Assembly: GCF_035978755.1 (NCBI RefSeq)
Contig: NZ_CP108414.1
Coordinates: 1,488,001-1,552,000 of the forward strand
DNA: 64,000 nucleotides
DNA from: Streptomyces sp. NBC_01298
GTDB taxonomy: Bacteria > Actinomycetota > Actinomycetes > Streptomycetales > Streptomycetaceae
Direction: 5' to 3'
The translations under genes were made by a program, and so were the position numbers. The notes below the pieces were generated by a model, which made no database searches, was not told where the DNA came from, and saw only the letters and a program-made list of their open reading frames with translations. Shown here in pieces: positions 34,317 to 42,281 of this stretch (its first letter is position 1; each line of letters starts with the position of its first letter).

Positions 34317-35117
34317 GTGGAGATCACCTGGTGGGGACACGCCACGTGCACGGTCGAGGACTCCGGTGTCCGGCTGCTCACGGACCCGCTCTTCGCACGC
34401 CGTCTGGCGCACCTGAGGCGCCGTCGCGGGGCGGTGCCCCCGCCGGAGGCCGCGGTCGCCGACGCGGTGCTCGTCTCGCACCTGCACGCCGACCACCTGC
34501 ACCTGCCCTCGCTGGCGCGCCTCGCGCGCGGGACCCGGCTGCTGGTGCCCCGCGGGGCACCGGGCGCGGTGCCGGGGCTGGCGCGGATAGCCGGGGTGCG
34601 GGGGCTGGTGGTCACGGAGGTGGCGCCGGGCGACACGGTGGCCGTGCGGGACGGCGTACGGGGCGCGGGCGCCTCGGGCGGCGGCGTACGGGTCCGGGTG
34701 GTCAGCGCGCGGCACGACGGGCGGCGGCTGCCGTTCGGACCCCGGCTCGCGCCCGCGCTGGGGTACGTGATCGAGGGCGCGTCGCGGACCTACTTCGCCG
34801 GGGACACCGGCCTGTTCGACTCGATGGCCGACGAGGTCGGACCGGTGGACGTGGCCCTGCTGCCGGTGGGCGGCTGGGGACCCAACCTGGGCCCGGGGCA
34901 CCTGGACGCCGCGGGTGCGGCGCGGGCACTGGCCCTGCTGGCACCGGCCGCGGCGGTTCCGGTGCACTGGGGCACGTACTGGCCGATCGGGATGGACGCG
35001 GTGCGGCCGCACGAGTTCCACGCGCCGGGCGAGGAGTTCGCACGGTGTGCGCGGCGGGAGGCGCCGAAGGTGTCGGTGCGGGTGCCCGCCCACGGTGAAC
35101 GGGTGCGGCTGCCGTGA
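34317..35117 (+). CDS. Metallo-beta-lactamase-fold hydrolase
   Basis: A 266-residue hydrolase of the UlaG/NAPE-PLD-like metallo-beta-lactamase group. WWGHATCTVEDSGVRLLTDP begins it, the metal motif HLHADH lies near residue 59-64 (VLVSHLHADHLHLPS), YFAGDTGLF supplies the bridging Asp and VPVHWGTYWP the last His. GTG at 34317 has AGGGG about 20 bases upstream and weak sites nearer. It overlaps the DedA-like gene by GTGA. A related but longer MBL protein is coded on the other strand at 35895-37010. Substrate unknown. Confidence 0.9.
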   Translation: MEITWWGHATCTVEDSGVRLLTDPLFARRLAHLRRRRGAVPPPEAAVADAVLVSHLHADHLHLPSLARLARGTRLLVPRGAPGAVPGLARIAGVRGLVVTEVAPGDTVAVRDGVRGAGASGGGVRVRVVSARHDGRRLPFGPRLAPALGYVIEGASRTYFAGDTGLFDSMADEVGPVDVALLPVGGWGPNLGPGHLDAAGAARALALLAPAAAVPVHWGTYWPIGMDAVRPHEFHAPGEEFARCARREAPKVSVRVPAHGERVRLP

Positions 35118-35764
35118 GCGCCCTGTCCCTGCCTCTGTCCTTGTCCCGGCTTGCGGAGGCGGCCTCGCAGGTCCCGCCGGAATCCACCCAGCAGGCGATC
35201 GGCTACCCGACCCTGTTCGTTCTGGTGGCGCTGGGCGCGCTGGTGCCGGTGATCCCGACCGGCGCGCTGGTCAGTACGGCGGCCGTGGTCGCCTTCCACC
35301 AGGACTCCCTCCCCTTCGGGCTGTTGCTGGTGTTCGGGGTGTCCTCGCTGGCCGCCTTCGCCGGGGACATGGCCCTGTACTGGCTGGGCCGCCGCGGTGT
35401 CCGCTCCCGGAACGGCTCGCGCTGGCTGGAGGCCCTGCGCCGGCGGGCGACCCCGGAACGCCTCGCTCAGGCGCAGCGCAAGCTCGACGAGAACGGCGTC
35501 CTGGTCCTGGTGGTCTCGCGCCTCCTCCCGGGCGGCCGCATCCCGGTGATGCTGGCCTGCCTGCTCGCGGAGCTCCCCCTGCGCCGCTTCGCCCGCGGCG
35601 ACGGCCCCGCCTGCCTGGCCTGGGCGGCGACCTACGGCCTGATCGGCATCGTCGGGGGCTCCCTCTTCGCGGAACCCTGGAAGGGCGTGGCCCTGGCGGT
35701 GGCCCTCACCCTCCTCATCAGCGCGGCCCCGCCCCTGTGGCGCCGCATCCGTCCAGGAGGCTGA
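35114..35764 (+). CDS. DedA/VTT-domain membrane protein
   Basis: A 216-residue membrane protein of the DedA (SNARE-associated/VTT) family, thought to move lipids such as undecaprenyl phosphate between membrane leaflets. There are four to five hydrophobic segments; the family hallmark is seen as AFAGDMALYWLGRRG (about residues 77-91) and VSRLLPGGRIPVMLACLLAE (about 138-157), the GxRxP-type re-entrant loop. GTG at 35114 overlaps the stop of the MBL gene (GTGA), giving a two-gene unit. It ends just before a recurrent intergenic repeat that separates it from a converging gene. Confidence 0.88.
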   Translation: MSALSLPLSLSRLAEAASQVPPESTQQAIGYPTLFVLVALGALVPVIPTGALVSTAAVVAFHQDSLPFGLLLVFGVSSLAAFAGDMALYWLGRRGVRSRNGSRWLEALRRRATPERLAQAQRKLDENGVLVLVVSRLLPGGRIPVMLACLLAELPLRRFARGDGPACLAWAATYGLIGIVGGSLFAEPWKGVALAVALTLLISAAPPLWRRIRPGG

Positions 35765-35770
35765 CGGTTC

Positions 35771-35876
35771 CAGCCTCGCCGGCGTTTGAGACGCGGGGTC
35801 CGGGGCGGAGCCCCGGGGGTCCGGGCGCAGCCCGGGGAACGGTGGAAGGGCGGGTAGGGGACAGCCCCGCAGGGCC
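35771..35876 (+). repeat. Recurrent Streptomyces-type intergenic repeat, copy 2
   Basis: It begins CAGCCTCGCCGGCGTTTGAG, continues through GGGGCGGAGCCCCGG and GGGCGCAGCCCGG hairpins and ends CAGCCCCGCAGG. The same block order occurs inverted at 10202-10311. Here it lies between converging genes, where its hairpins could end transcription on both strands. Confidence 0.82.
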
Positions 35877-35894
35877 CCCGGTCCGTAGCCGCGG

Positions 35895-37010
35895 CTACAG
35901 GGCTCGGGACGCCCCGACCGGGAGGTCCCACAGGTGCTCCCGGGGCAGCCCGGTACGGGCCCACGCGGCCCGCACCCGCTGCAGCGGCTCCATCACCGGC
36001 TCCGACGAGAGCACGAAGGTCCCCCAGTGCATCGGAGCCATCCGCGTCGCCCCCAGGTCCAGACAGGCCTGCACGGCCTCCTCCGGGTCCGCGTGGACGT
36101 CCCGCAGCCACCACCGCGGGGCGTACGCCCCGATCGGGAGCAGCGCGAGGTCGATTCCGGGGTGCCGCCGCCCGATCTCGCCGAACCAGTGCCCGTAGCC
36201 CGTGTCGCCCGCGAAGTACACCTTCTTCGCCGCCCGGGGCGCCCCCGCCGCCCCCGCCCACCCGTCGGCGACGCCGATCATCCAGCCGCCCCACAACGTC
36301 CGGCACGCGTCCAGCAGCGACCGCTTCGACCAGTGGTGCGCCGGCACGAACTCGAAGCGTACGCCGCCCAGTTCGGCCGACTCCCACCAGTCGAGTTCGG
36401 TGACCCGGGTGAACCCCCGGCGCCGGCACCAGCGGGCGAGCCCGGCCGGAACGAAGAGCGGCGTCGCGCGCGGGAGGCGCTTGAGGGTGGGGGCGTCGAG
36501 GTGGTCGTAGTGGTTGTGGCTGATCACCACGGCGTCGACCGGCGGCAGTTCCTCCCAGCGCACCCCGACGGGGGTCATCCGGGCCGGGGTGCCGAGGATC
36601 CGCCGGGACCAGACGGGGTCGGTCAGTACGGTGAGCCCGCCGATCCGCAGGATCCAGCTGGCGTGCCCGGCCCAGGTGACGGACACCGACCCGGTGGCCA
36701 CGGCGGGCAGCGGGGCGGGCGCGTAGGGCAGGTCCGGGATGCCGCGCAGCCCCTCCGGGCCCGGCCGGAAGGCGCCCTCGCGGGCGAGCCGGGCGAACGC
36801 GCGCAGCCCCGGCAGCGGGGTGGTCAGCCGGTCCGCGAACGAGCGCGGCCACAGCCGGTGTTCCCCGAGCGGCCGAGGCCTCGCGTGCCGGACACCGGCA
36901 CCGGCACCGGCACCGGCATCGGCATCGGCATCGCCCCGGGAAGCCGTCGGGGGGACGTCCCGGCCTGCCACGGCCCGGGAGGCCGAGGGGGCGTCCGTCT
37001 GATCCCTCAT
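35895..37010 (-). CDS. Metallo-beta-lactamase-fold hydrolase, NAPE-PLD-like
   Basis: A 371-residue MBL-fold protein. After a disordered N-terminus with a DADADAGAGAGAG tract, the domain shows VTWAGHASWILRIGGLTVL, the metal motif HNHYDH (VVISHNHYDHLDAPT), VYFAGDTGYGHWF and MHWGTFVLSSEP, as in N-acylphosphatidylethanolamine phospholipase D-like proteins. ATG at 37010 follows GGAGA by seven bases; a GTG at 37028 would add six residues. It converges on the DedA-like gene across the intergenic repeat and follows the aminotransferase-fold gene by 66 bases on the same strand. Confidence 0.9.
   Translation of the reverse strand: MRDQTDAPSASRAVAGRDVPPTASRGDADADAGAGAGAGVRHARPRPLGEHRLWPRSFADRLTTPLPGLRAFARLAREGAFRPGPEGLRGIPDLPYAPAPLPAVATGSVSVTWAGHASWILRIGGLTVLTDPVWSRRILGTPARMTPVGVRWEELPPVDAVVISHNHYDHLDAPTLKRLPRATPLFVPAGLARWCRRRGFTRVTELDWWESAELGGVRFEFVPAHHWSKRSLLDACRTLWGGWMIGVADGWAGAAGAPRAAKKVYFAGDTGYGHWFGEIGRRHPGIDLALLPIGAYAPRWWLRDVHADPEEAVQACLDLGATRMAPMHWGTFVLSSEPVMEPLQRVRAAWARTGLPREHLWDLPVGASRAL
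36894..36932 (-). repeat. GGCACC/GGCATC hexamer tract in the MBL N-terminus
   Basis: Six to seven hexamers in frame encode the DADADAGAGAGAG tract of the hydrolase on the minus strand, another in-frame microsatellite of this window. Confidence 0.75.
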
Positions 37011-37076
37011 CGAGAAGTCTCCGTTCACCGGCGGCAGTCGGGGGTTCCAAGGTGGGGGCGGGGGCCACGGCGCAGG

Positions 37077-38384
37077 TCAGTCGGACAGCCCGGCCAGGAC
37101 CGACCGGAGCCGGGCCAGGGAGTCCCGTACGTGGGGCAGGGCGAGGGGGTCGGTCGCGGTGAGCGCCGCGAGCCGCTCCTCCGGGGTGGCGCCCAGCAGC
37201 GGCCCGGTCGACAGCCGGACCCGCGGGGCGACGGCCTCGTCGGCGAACCGCTGCCCGCCGGGCGTGGGCGCGCCGAGCCGTCCGCCCAGCCAGTCCTCCA
37301 GTTCCATCGCGTCGCCGACCCCCTGCCGGGCGAGCCCCGAGCGCAGCGGGGTCAGATCGGCGTAGAGGTGGCGGCCGGCCTGCGGGGGCCGGGCCAGCGC
37401 CCCGGCGGCCAGGAGTTCCCGGTGCGCGGCCCGGGCCACCGCGCCGTGCAGGGCGGCGGCCGCCGCGGCCCGGCCCGCGACGGCGGGGGGCTCGTCGAGG
37501 GCGTGCGCGGCCGCCCCGGCGACGGGACCCGCGACGAACCCGCCGGTGGCGGTGAGCACGTCCAGGGTCCGGGCCCGCAGCCAGGTACCCCGCGGGGTGC
37601 CGGGGAACCGCACGACGGCGGCGGGCCAGCCCGCGGGCAACAGGGCGCCGGAGAGGTCCACGAGTACGGCGGTGTCGTCCGGCAGCATCTCGGCGGGGCT
37701 GAGCACGACGAGCCGGTCGCGGGTGCCCGGGAGCCCGCCGGGGGTGTCCGTACCCGGGCCGTCCGGGCCGTCCGGGCCGCCCAGGCGGCCGTGGACCGGC
37801 CGGTGGACGGTGTCGCGCCAGGTCTCGTCGCTGACGACGAACAGCCCGGCGGACGCGGCGGCCTCGCAGGCCTCCCGGAGCAGCTCGGGCGGCGGGACGG
37901 TCGCGGTCGGGTCGTCGGCGACGGACAGCAGCAGCACGCGCGGGTCGCCGCCCTCGGCGCGCACCCGGCGCACGGTCTCCAGCAGGGCGTACGGGTCGGG
38001 CACGCCGCCGCACTCGGCCGGGGTCGGCACGTGGTAGGCCCGCCGTCCCAGCAGGCGGACCTGCGGCGTCCACCAGGCGGGACAGGGGCGGGGCAGCATC
38101 ACGTCGCCGCCGTACGCGCCGAGCAGCGCGAGCAGCAGGGCGGGCGCGCCGGGGCCGGCTGCCACGTGGTCGGGGTCGGTGGGCAGACCGCGTCTGCCCC
38201 AGTGCCGGGCGGCGGCGGCCCGTACGGGCACTCCCCCGCCGGCCGGCTCGGGGGCCGACCGCCAGGCGGCGGACGCGAGGACGGCCGTGAGCTCGGGCAG
38301 CACGGGCAGGCCGGGCTGGGGTGCGGGCGGACCGTAGCGGACCTGGCCCCGGCCCTCGGCCGTCGTGCGCTGGATCCCCGACAC
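37077..38384 (-). CDS. Aminotransferase class I/II-fold protein lacking the PLP lysine
   Basis: A 435-residue protein with the fold-type I aminotransferase order: HVAAGPGAPALLLALLGAYG (cofactor phosphate cup), LSVADDPTATVPPPELL (in place of NPTG), VVSDETWRDT with the aspartate D186 that would face the pyridine nitrogen, and VDLSGALLPAGWPAAVVRF where active enzymes have SxSKxxxxxGWRxGY. The lysine position is Gly246 and the arginine after GW is proline. In fact the whole protein contains no lysine, so no internal aldimine can form. GTG at 38384 follows GGGAGAGG. Likely a non-catalytic or altered-function homologue; a five-unit 14-bp repeat lies upstream. Confidence 0.85.
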   Translation of the reverse strand: MSGIQRTTAEGRGQVRYGPPAPQPGLPVLPELTAVLASAAWRSAPEPAGGGVPVRAAAARHWGRRGLPTDPDHVAAGPGAPALLLALLGAYGGDVMLPRPCPAWWTPQVRLLGRRAYHVPTPAECGGVPDPYALLETVRRVRAEGGDPRVLLLSVADDPTATVPPPELLREACEAAASAGLFVVSDETWRDTVHRPVHGRLGGPDGPDGPGTDTPGGLPGTRDRLVVLSPAEMLPDDTAVLVDLSGALLPAGWPAAVVRFPGTPRGTWLRARTLDVLTATGGFVAGPVAGAAAHALDEPPAVAGRAAAAAALHGAVARAAHRELLAAGALARPPQAGRHLYADLTPLRSGLARQGVGDAMELEDWLGGRLGAPTPGGQRFADEAVAPRVRLSTGPLLGATPEERLAALTATDPLALPHVRDSLARLRSVLAGLSD

Positions 38385-38457
38385 CGCGCGCCACCTCTCC
38401 CTGCCGTTCCCGCGCTCCCAACCATGCCTTTATACGGTTATTCGTCCGCAGTCGCCC

Positions 38458-38527
38458 GTTGTACGTCGGCCGTTGTGCGTCGGCCGTTGTGCGTCGGCCG
38501 TTGTGTGCCGGCCGTCGCGCGTCAGCC
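38458..38527. repeat. 14-bp tandem repeat, five units
   Basis: Units start at 38458, 38472, 38486, 38500 and 38514; consensus GTTGTGCGTCGGCC with the middle two identical. The last unit contains the stop codon of the DinB-like gene (minus strand) and the array ends 74 bases before the aminotransferase-fold start, so it lies in that gene's probable leader. Confidence 0.88.
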
Positions 38528-39094
38528 GCTCCTCCCGAGCAGCGCGAGCAGCCGGGTCTGGGCGTTCGCCCCCGCCGGCACCTCCAGCGGAGCCGCGTAC
38601 ATGCCGCTCGCGGCCAGTCCGTCGGCGTACGGCATGACCTCCTTGATGGAGAACTCGACGAGGCCGTCCGGCAGCCGGTCGTCGGCGCCGATGCCCCGCG
38701 CGAGGTCCCAGGCGTGGACCACGCAGTCGGCGGTCAGCTCCGAGCAGTACGCCGACCCGAGCGCGGGCCCGTACGAGAGCCGGACGGTGCGCTCCAGCGC
38801 CCCGGGGATCTCGAAGGCCGTGTGCGCGGCGGCCGAGGCCTCGTCCCAGGCGGCGGCCGGGTCCGTACCGAGCACGTCGCCGTTGAAGGTGGCGCCGATG
38901 TCCTCGACGGTGCGGCCGTCGGTGACCAGGGGCGGTATCCAGAGCTGTTCGGCGGTGACGTGGTTGACCAGCTCGCGCACGCTCCATTCGCTACAGGGTG
39001 TCGGCGCGTCCCACTGCGCGTCCGAGACCGAGTGGACGTACCGACCGAAGAGCCGCAGCGCCTCGGCGTGCCGCTCCAGCAGCGGGTCCGGCAT
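38522..39094 (-). CDS. TIGR03086-type DinB-fold metal-binding protein
   Basis: A 190-residue protein of the maleylpyruvate isomerase/DinB superfamily, related to mycothiol-dependent enzymes of actinobacteria. The first metal histidine block is CSEWSVRELVNHVTAEQLW (about residues 35-53) and the second is ELTADCVVHAWDLARGIG (about 127-144). Length fits TIGR03086 proteins. ATG at 39094 follows GGTGAG; a longer opening at 39196 is rejected. The gene ends inside the 14-bp repeat array. It may act on a mycothiol conjugate, but no substrate is shown. Another DinB-fold gene is at 52378-52929. Confidence 0.85.
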   Translation of the reverse strand: MPDPLLERHAEALRLFGRYVHSVSDAQWDAPTPCSEWSVRELVNHVTAEQLWIPPLVTDGRTVEDIGATFNGDVLGTDPAAAWDEASAAAHTAFEIPGALERTVRLSYGPALGSAYCSELTADCVVHAWDLARGIGADDRLPDGLVEFSIKEVMPYADGLAASGMYAAPLEVPAGANAQTRLLALLGRSG

Positions 39095-39170
39095 GGATCT
39101 CACCGTCCTTCGTTCCCCCGGATTCACTGTCCTCGCCCCGGCCGCCACCTGCCACCCACTCGGCCAATCC

Positions 39171-39185
39171 CCTTGGCACACAAGG
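39171..39185. promoter_or_regulatory. Perfect dyad CCTTG-GCACA-CAAGG
   Basis: Five-bp arms in the 202-bp divergent region between the DinB-type gene and a methyltransferase. Nearby, GCCTCGACAG is doubled at 39250-39269. It may be an operator for either gene. Confidence 0.4.
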
Positions 39186-39296
39186 ATGGTGTCCACATGT
39201 CAAAACGCATATCTCAGATGACGAACTGATCCCTTACGGTGAAACCAACGCCTCGACAGGCCTCGACAGCACTTTCGACGACGAAGGAGCACGTCC

Positions 39297-40187
39297 ATGA
39301 ACGCCGCTGAAGCCACTGAAGCCACCGATGCCACCAAAGCCACCGACAGCGCCGCCGCCGCTCACACCGCGGAGCCCGCGCACGAGACCGCGGTCTACAC
39401 CCACGGACACCACGAGTCGGTGCTGCGCTCGCACCGCTGGCGCACCGCCCAGAACTCCGCCGCGTACCTGATCGGCGCGCTGCGCCCGGGGATGGCCGTC
39501 CTGGACGTGGGCTGCGGCCCTGGCACGATCACGGCGGACCTGGCGGAGCTGGTGGGGCCCGAGGGCCGGGTCACGGCGGTGGACGCGGCGCGGGACGTGG
39601 TCGACCAGGCCGCCGCGTACGCGAAGGAACGCGGCCTGACCGGCATCGAGTTCGCCACGGCCGACGTCCACGCGCTGGACTTCCCGGACGACTCCTTCGA
39701 CGTGGTCCACGCCCACCAGGTGCTGCAGCACGTGGGCGATCCGGTCCAGGCCCTGCGCGAGATGCGCCGGGTGTGCCGGCCGGGCGGGATCGTCGCGGCG
39801 CGGGACGCGGACTACGCGGCGATGACCTGGTACCCGGCGGCTCCGGGGCTGGAGGAGTGGCTGGACCTGTACCGGCGGGTGGCCCGCGCCAACGGCGGCG
39901 AGCCCGACGCCGGACGCCGCCTGCGCGCGTGGGCGCGGGAGGCGGGCTTCACTGACGTGACCTGTACGGCGACCTCGTGGTGCTACGCGACCGCGGAGGA
40001 GGCCGCCTGGTGGTCCGCGCTGTGGGCGGACCGTACGACGGCCTCCGCCTACGCGGGGATCGCGACCGGCGGCGGACACGCGACGCGGGCGGATCTGGCG
40101 GCCGTCGCGGACGCCTGGCACACCTGGGGCGCGGACCCGGACGCCTGGTTCTCGGTGCTGAACGGCGAGATCATCTGCCGCGCCTGA
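39297..40187 (+). CDS. Class I SAM-dependent methyltransferase, UbiE-like
   Basis: A 296-residue methyltransferase. The N-terminal 30 residues are an Ala/Thr/Glu-rich tail made of near-repeats (EATEATDATKATD). Motif I is VLDVGCGPGTITADLAELVG (about residues 67-86), motif II VTAVDAARDVVDQA, motif IV FDVVHAHQVLQHV and motif V RRVCRPGGIVAARDADY. GAAGGAG precedes ATG 39297. It stands alone between divergent and convergent genes. The pattern AARDADYAAMTWYP is found in small-molecule methyltransferases; acceptor unknown. Confidence 0.9.
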   Translation: MNAAEATEATDATKATDSAAAAHTAEPAHETAVYTHGHHESVLRSHRWRTAQNSAAYLIGALRPGMAVLDVGCGPGTITADLAELVGPEGRVTAVDAARDVVDQAAAYAKERGLTGIEFATADVHALDFPDDSFDVVHAHQVLQHVGDPVQALREMRRVCRPGGIVAARDADYAAMTWYPAAPGLEEWLDLYRRVARANGGEPDAGRRLRAWAREAGFTDVTCTATSWCYATAEEAAWWSALWADRTTASAYAGIATGGGHATRADLAAVADAWHTWGADPDAWFSVLNGEIICRA

Positions 40188-40229
40188 CCCCGGCGGGTAC
40201 GCCTTTCCTGACCCCGGCGGGCGCGCCCT

Positions 40230-41045
40230 TCAGGCCGCCAGGCGTACGGGGAGCAGCTCGGGCCGCTTGGCCGTACGGCCGTCTCCGGAGGAGCGCCCGC
40301 GCAGCCGCCGCCCGATCCAGGGCCCGGCGAAGCCCACGGCCCACCGCAGTTCCCCGGCGACGCCCCGCAGGCCCGCCGGGGCGGCGGGAGCCGGGCCGGG
40401 CAGCGGGCGGGTCCACGCATCGTCACTGCCGGGCAGCCCCAGGGCGTGCGCGACCCCGGCGGCGATCATCGCGTGGCCGGACGGGGCGGCGTGCAGCCGG
40501 TCCGCGCTCCACATCCGCGGGTCGGTGGAGGCCTCGTGGCGGGCGAAGTCCGCGACGGCCACCCCGTGCCGCTCCGCGGCCCGCCGTATCCGGTCGTTCA
40601 GCGCGGTGACGCGCGGGGCCGCTCCCTTCGCGAGCGGCACGAGCTTCGCGATGTCGGGAAAGGTGACGGTGGCGACGCGGGCGCCCTGCGCGGTGAGCGC
40701 GGCGAACATCGCCTCCAGGTGCCCGGCGACCTCGTCGGCGTCGAACCGGGGCCGCAGCACGTCGTTGACCCCGGCGACCACCGTGGCCAGGTCGGGGCGG
40801 AGCGCGAGGGCCGGCCCGAGCTGCCCCTCGCGGACCCCCGCCGCGAGGCGGCCCCGTACGGCCAGGTTGGCGTAGAGCACGTCGGGCTCGTGGACCGCGA
40901 GCAGCTCGGCGAGCCGGTCGGCGCAGCCGCGCAGCCCGGTGCGGTCGTCCCCGTCGCCCACGCCCTCGCTCTGGCTGTCGCCGAGAGCCACGTACCGGGC
41001 GTACCGGGCGTGCCCGGTCGGCCGTCGCTGCTCAGTGCTCTCCAC
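40230..41045 (-). CDS. SGNH/GDSL-family hydrolase
   Basis: A 271-residue esterase-like SGNH hydrolase without a signal peptide. Block I is YVALGDSQSEGVGD (Ser at about residue 24; GDSQ for GDSL), block II AVRGRLAAGV supplies the oxyanion region, block III is VVAGVNDVL with the Asn, and block V DRLHAAPSGHAMIA has the catalytic Asp and His. After about residue 200 a Pro/Ala-rich and basic tail follows. GTG at 41045 overlaps the end of the PadR gene by 14 bases, so they are probably one operon. Likely hydrolyses an ester or acetyl group; substrate unknown. Confidence 0.9.
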   Translation of the reverse strand: MESTEQRRPTGHARYARYVALGDSQSEGVGDGDDRTGLRGCADRLAELLAVHEPDVLYANLAVRGRLAAGVREGQLGPALALRPDLATVVAGVNDVLRPRFDADEVAGHLEAMFAALTAQGARVATVTFPDIAKLVPLAKGAAPRVTALNDRIRRAAERHGVAVADFARHEASTDPRMWSADRLHAAPSGHAMIAAGVAHALGLPGSDDAWTRPLPGPAPAAPAGLRGVAGELRWAVGFAGPWIGRRLRGRSSGDGRTAKRPELLPVRLAA

Positions 41046-41601
41046 GGGATGCCCGCCTCTCGTTCAGGATGATCGTGGTGCGCTCGTACCAGGCCCGGTT
41101 GGCCCGCTCGAACTCCAGGCCGCGCAGGCAGGTGAGGTAGGGGCCGATCCGCGCGCCGTGGCGCAGGAACTCCTCCTCGGTGCGCTCACCGCGCATCGAG
41201 CGCAGCAGCTTCTCGAACAGCTCCGCCTTGGCCGTCGCGAAGGCGGTCCGCTCCGCGAGCTGCGCGATCAGCCCCGCCGTGTCGACGTGCTCGGCCGCCT
41301 GGACCTTCACGAGCAGGTCGTCGCGGATGACGCAGGGCTTGGTCTCGGCGGCGGTGAAGCGCTCCAGCTCGGCCAGTCCGGCGTCGGTGACCTGGAACAG
41401 CCGCTTGTTCGGCCGGGTGTCCTGGACCACCTCGCGGCCCGCGATGAAGCCCTCCCGCTCCAGTTTGGCCAGCTCGGTGTAGAGCTGCTGGGGCAGGGCG
41501 TGCCAGAAGTTGGCCACGCCCGTGCCGAACGCCTTGGCCAGCTGGTAGCCGCTCAGCTCCTCGTCGAGCAGCGCCGCCAGTACGGCGTGGCGCAATGCCA
41601 T
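41032..41601 (-). CDS. PadR-family transcriptional regulator
   Basis: A 189-residue regulator. The winged helix is N-terminal (MALRHAVLAALLDEELSGYQ, then QLYTELAKLEREGFI and the wing NKRLFQVTDAGLAELERF) and the C-terminal half is the helical dimerisation domain of the Vir-type PadR group. The start ATG 41601 is 159 bases from the divergent NTF2-like gene, with a 17-bp tandem repeat and nested palindromes between. It is the obvious candidate to bind them and to control both directions, including the SGNH hydrolase with which it overlaps. Confidence 0.92.
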   Translation of the reverse strand: MALRHAVLAALLDEELSGYQLAKAFGTGVANFWHALPQQLYTELAKLEREGFIAGREVVQDTRPNKRLFQVTDAGLAELERFTAAETKPCVIRDDLLVKVQAAEHVDTAGLIAQLAERTAFATAKAELFEKLLRSMRGERTEEEFLRHGARIGPYLTCLRGLEFERANRAWYERTTIILNERRASRGEH

Positions 41602-41636
41602 CGGTCGGTCTCCTCGGGATCGTGCGCGGCAGCTTC

Positions 41637-41705
41637 TTCATCAAGGACGCCGCCTTCTCAAGGACGCCGTCTTCTCAAGGACGCCGTCTTCTCAAGGACG
41701 CCCGG
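41637..41705. repeat. 17-bp tandem repeat upstream of the PadR gene
   Basis: TTCTCAAGGACGCCGTC begins at 41655 and 41672, with a third unit at 41689 changed at its end, and a diverged unit from 41637. The array runs up to the palindromes before the NTF2-like gene. Confidence 0.85.
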
Positions 41706-41710
41706 GCCAT

Positions 41711-41748
41711 GATAGTCAAGAAAGTGAGTAATCACATCGGTGACTATC
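41711..41748. promoter_or_regulatory. Nested palindromes: GATAGTCA...TGACTATC around GTGAGTAATCAC
   Basis: GATAGTCA (41711-41718) and TGACTATC (41741-41748) are exact inverted copies 22 bases apart; inside is GTGA-GTAA-TCAC (41724-41735). They end 11 bases before ATG 41760. Likely operator of the PadR regulator. Confidence 0.6.
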
Positions 41749-41759
41749 GAGGAGTCTTC

Positions 41760-42206
41760 ATGAGTACCGACACCAGCACGGCCGACCGCTTCCGCGCCGC
41801 CGTGGCCGGCCATGACCTCGCCGCACTGGACGCGCTGTTCACTGACGACGTCCGGCTCAACAGCCCGGTGAAGTCGAAGCCCTTCGAGGGCAAGCCGGCG
41901 GTACTGGCCCTCTTCCGCGTCCTGCTGCGCACGTTCGAGGGCTTCCACTACGTCGGGCACTTCGACGGCAGCGTCCAGTCCGCCGGTGTCCCGTTCGGGG
42001 CGGAGGGAGCCGAGGGACCGGCGACCGTACTGCCGTTCCGGACCACCGTGGGCGACCGCCAGGTGCACGGGATCGACATGCTGCACCTCACGCCGGAGGG
42101 CCTGATCGACGAGATCACCGTGATGCTCCGCCCCCAGACGGCGGTCGTGGCGGTCGGCGAGGCGGTCCTGGCCGGCCTGCTCACCGACGGCGTGGTGACC
42201 GGCTGA
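41760..42206 (+). CDS. NTF2-like (SnoaL-type) protein
   Basis: A 148-residue protein of the nuclear transport factor 2-like fold. TADRFRAAVAGHDLAALDAL and FTDDVRLNSPVKSKPFEGKP are the usual beginning of SnoaL-like proteins, which bind or isomerise small hydrophobic ligands. GAGGAG precedes ATG 41760. An opening at 41595 would include the palindromes and tandem repeats and is rejected. It is divergent from the PadR gene, which may repress it through the dyads just upstream. No catalytic residue can be assigned. Confidence 0.85.
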   Translation: MSTDTSTADRFRAAVAGHDLAALDALFTDDVRLNSPVKSKPFEGKPAVLALFRVLLRTFEGFHYVGHFDGSVQSAGVPFGAEGAEGPATVLPFRTTVGDRQVHGIDMLHLTPEGLIDEITVMLRPQTAVVAVGEAVLAGLLTDGVVTG

Positions 42207-42281
42207 CCCGCCCGACCGGCCTGCTGACCGGCCCGACCGGCTGACAGGACCTCCGGCGGCAGCCCAGTAGACTCGGTGCCC

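Noticed and set aside
38458..38527. 14-bp array as a CRISPR
   Set aside because: Units are contiguous without spacers and have no cas genes nearby; the same holds for the other arrays.
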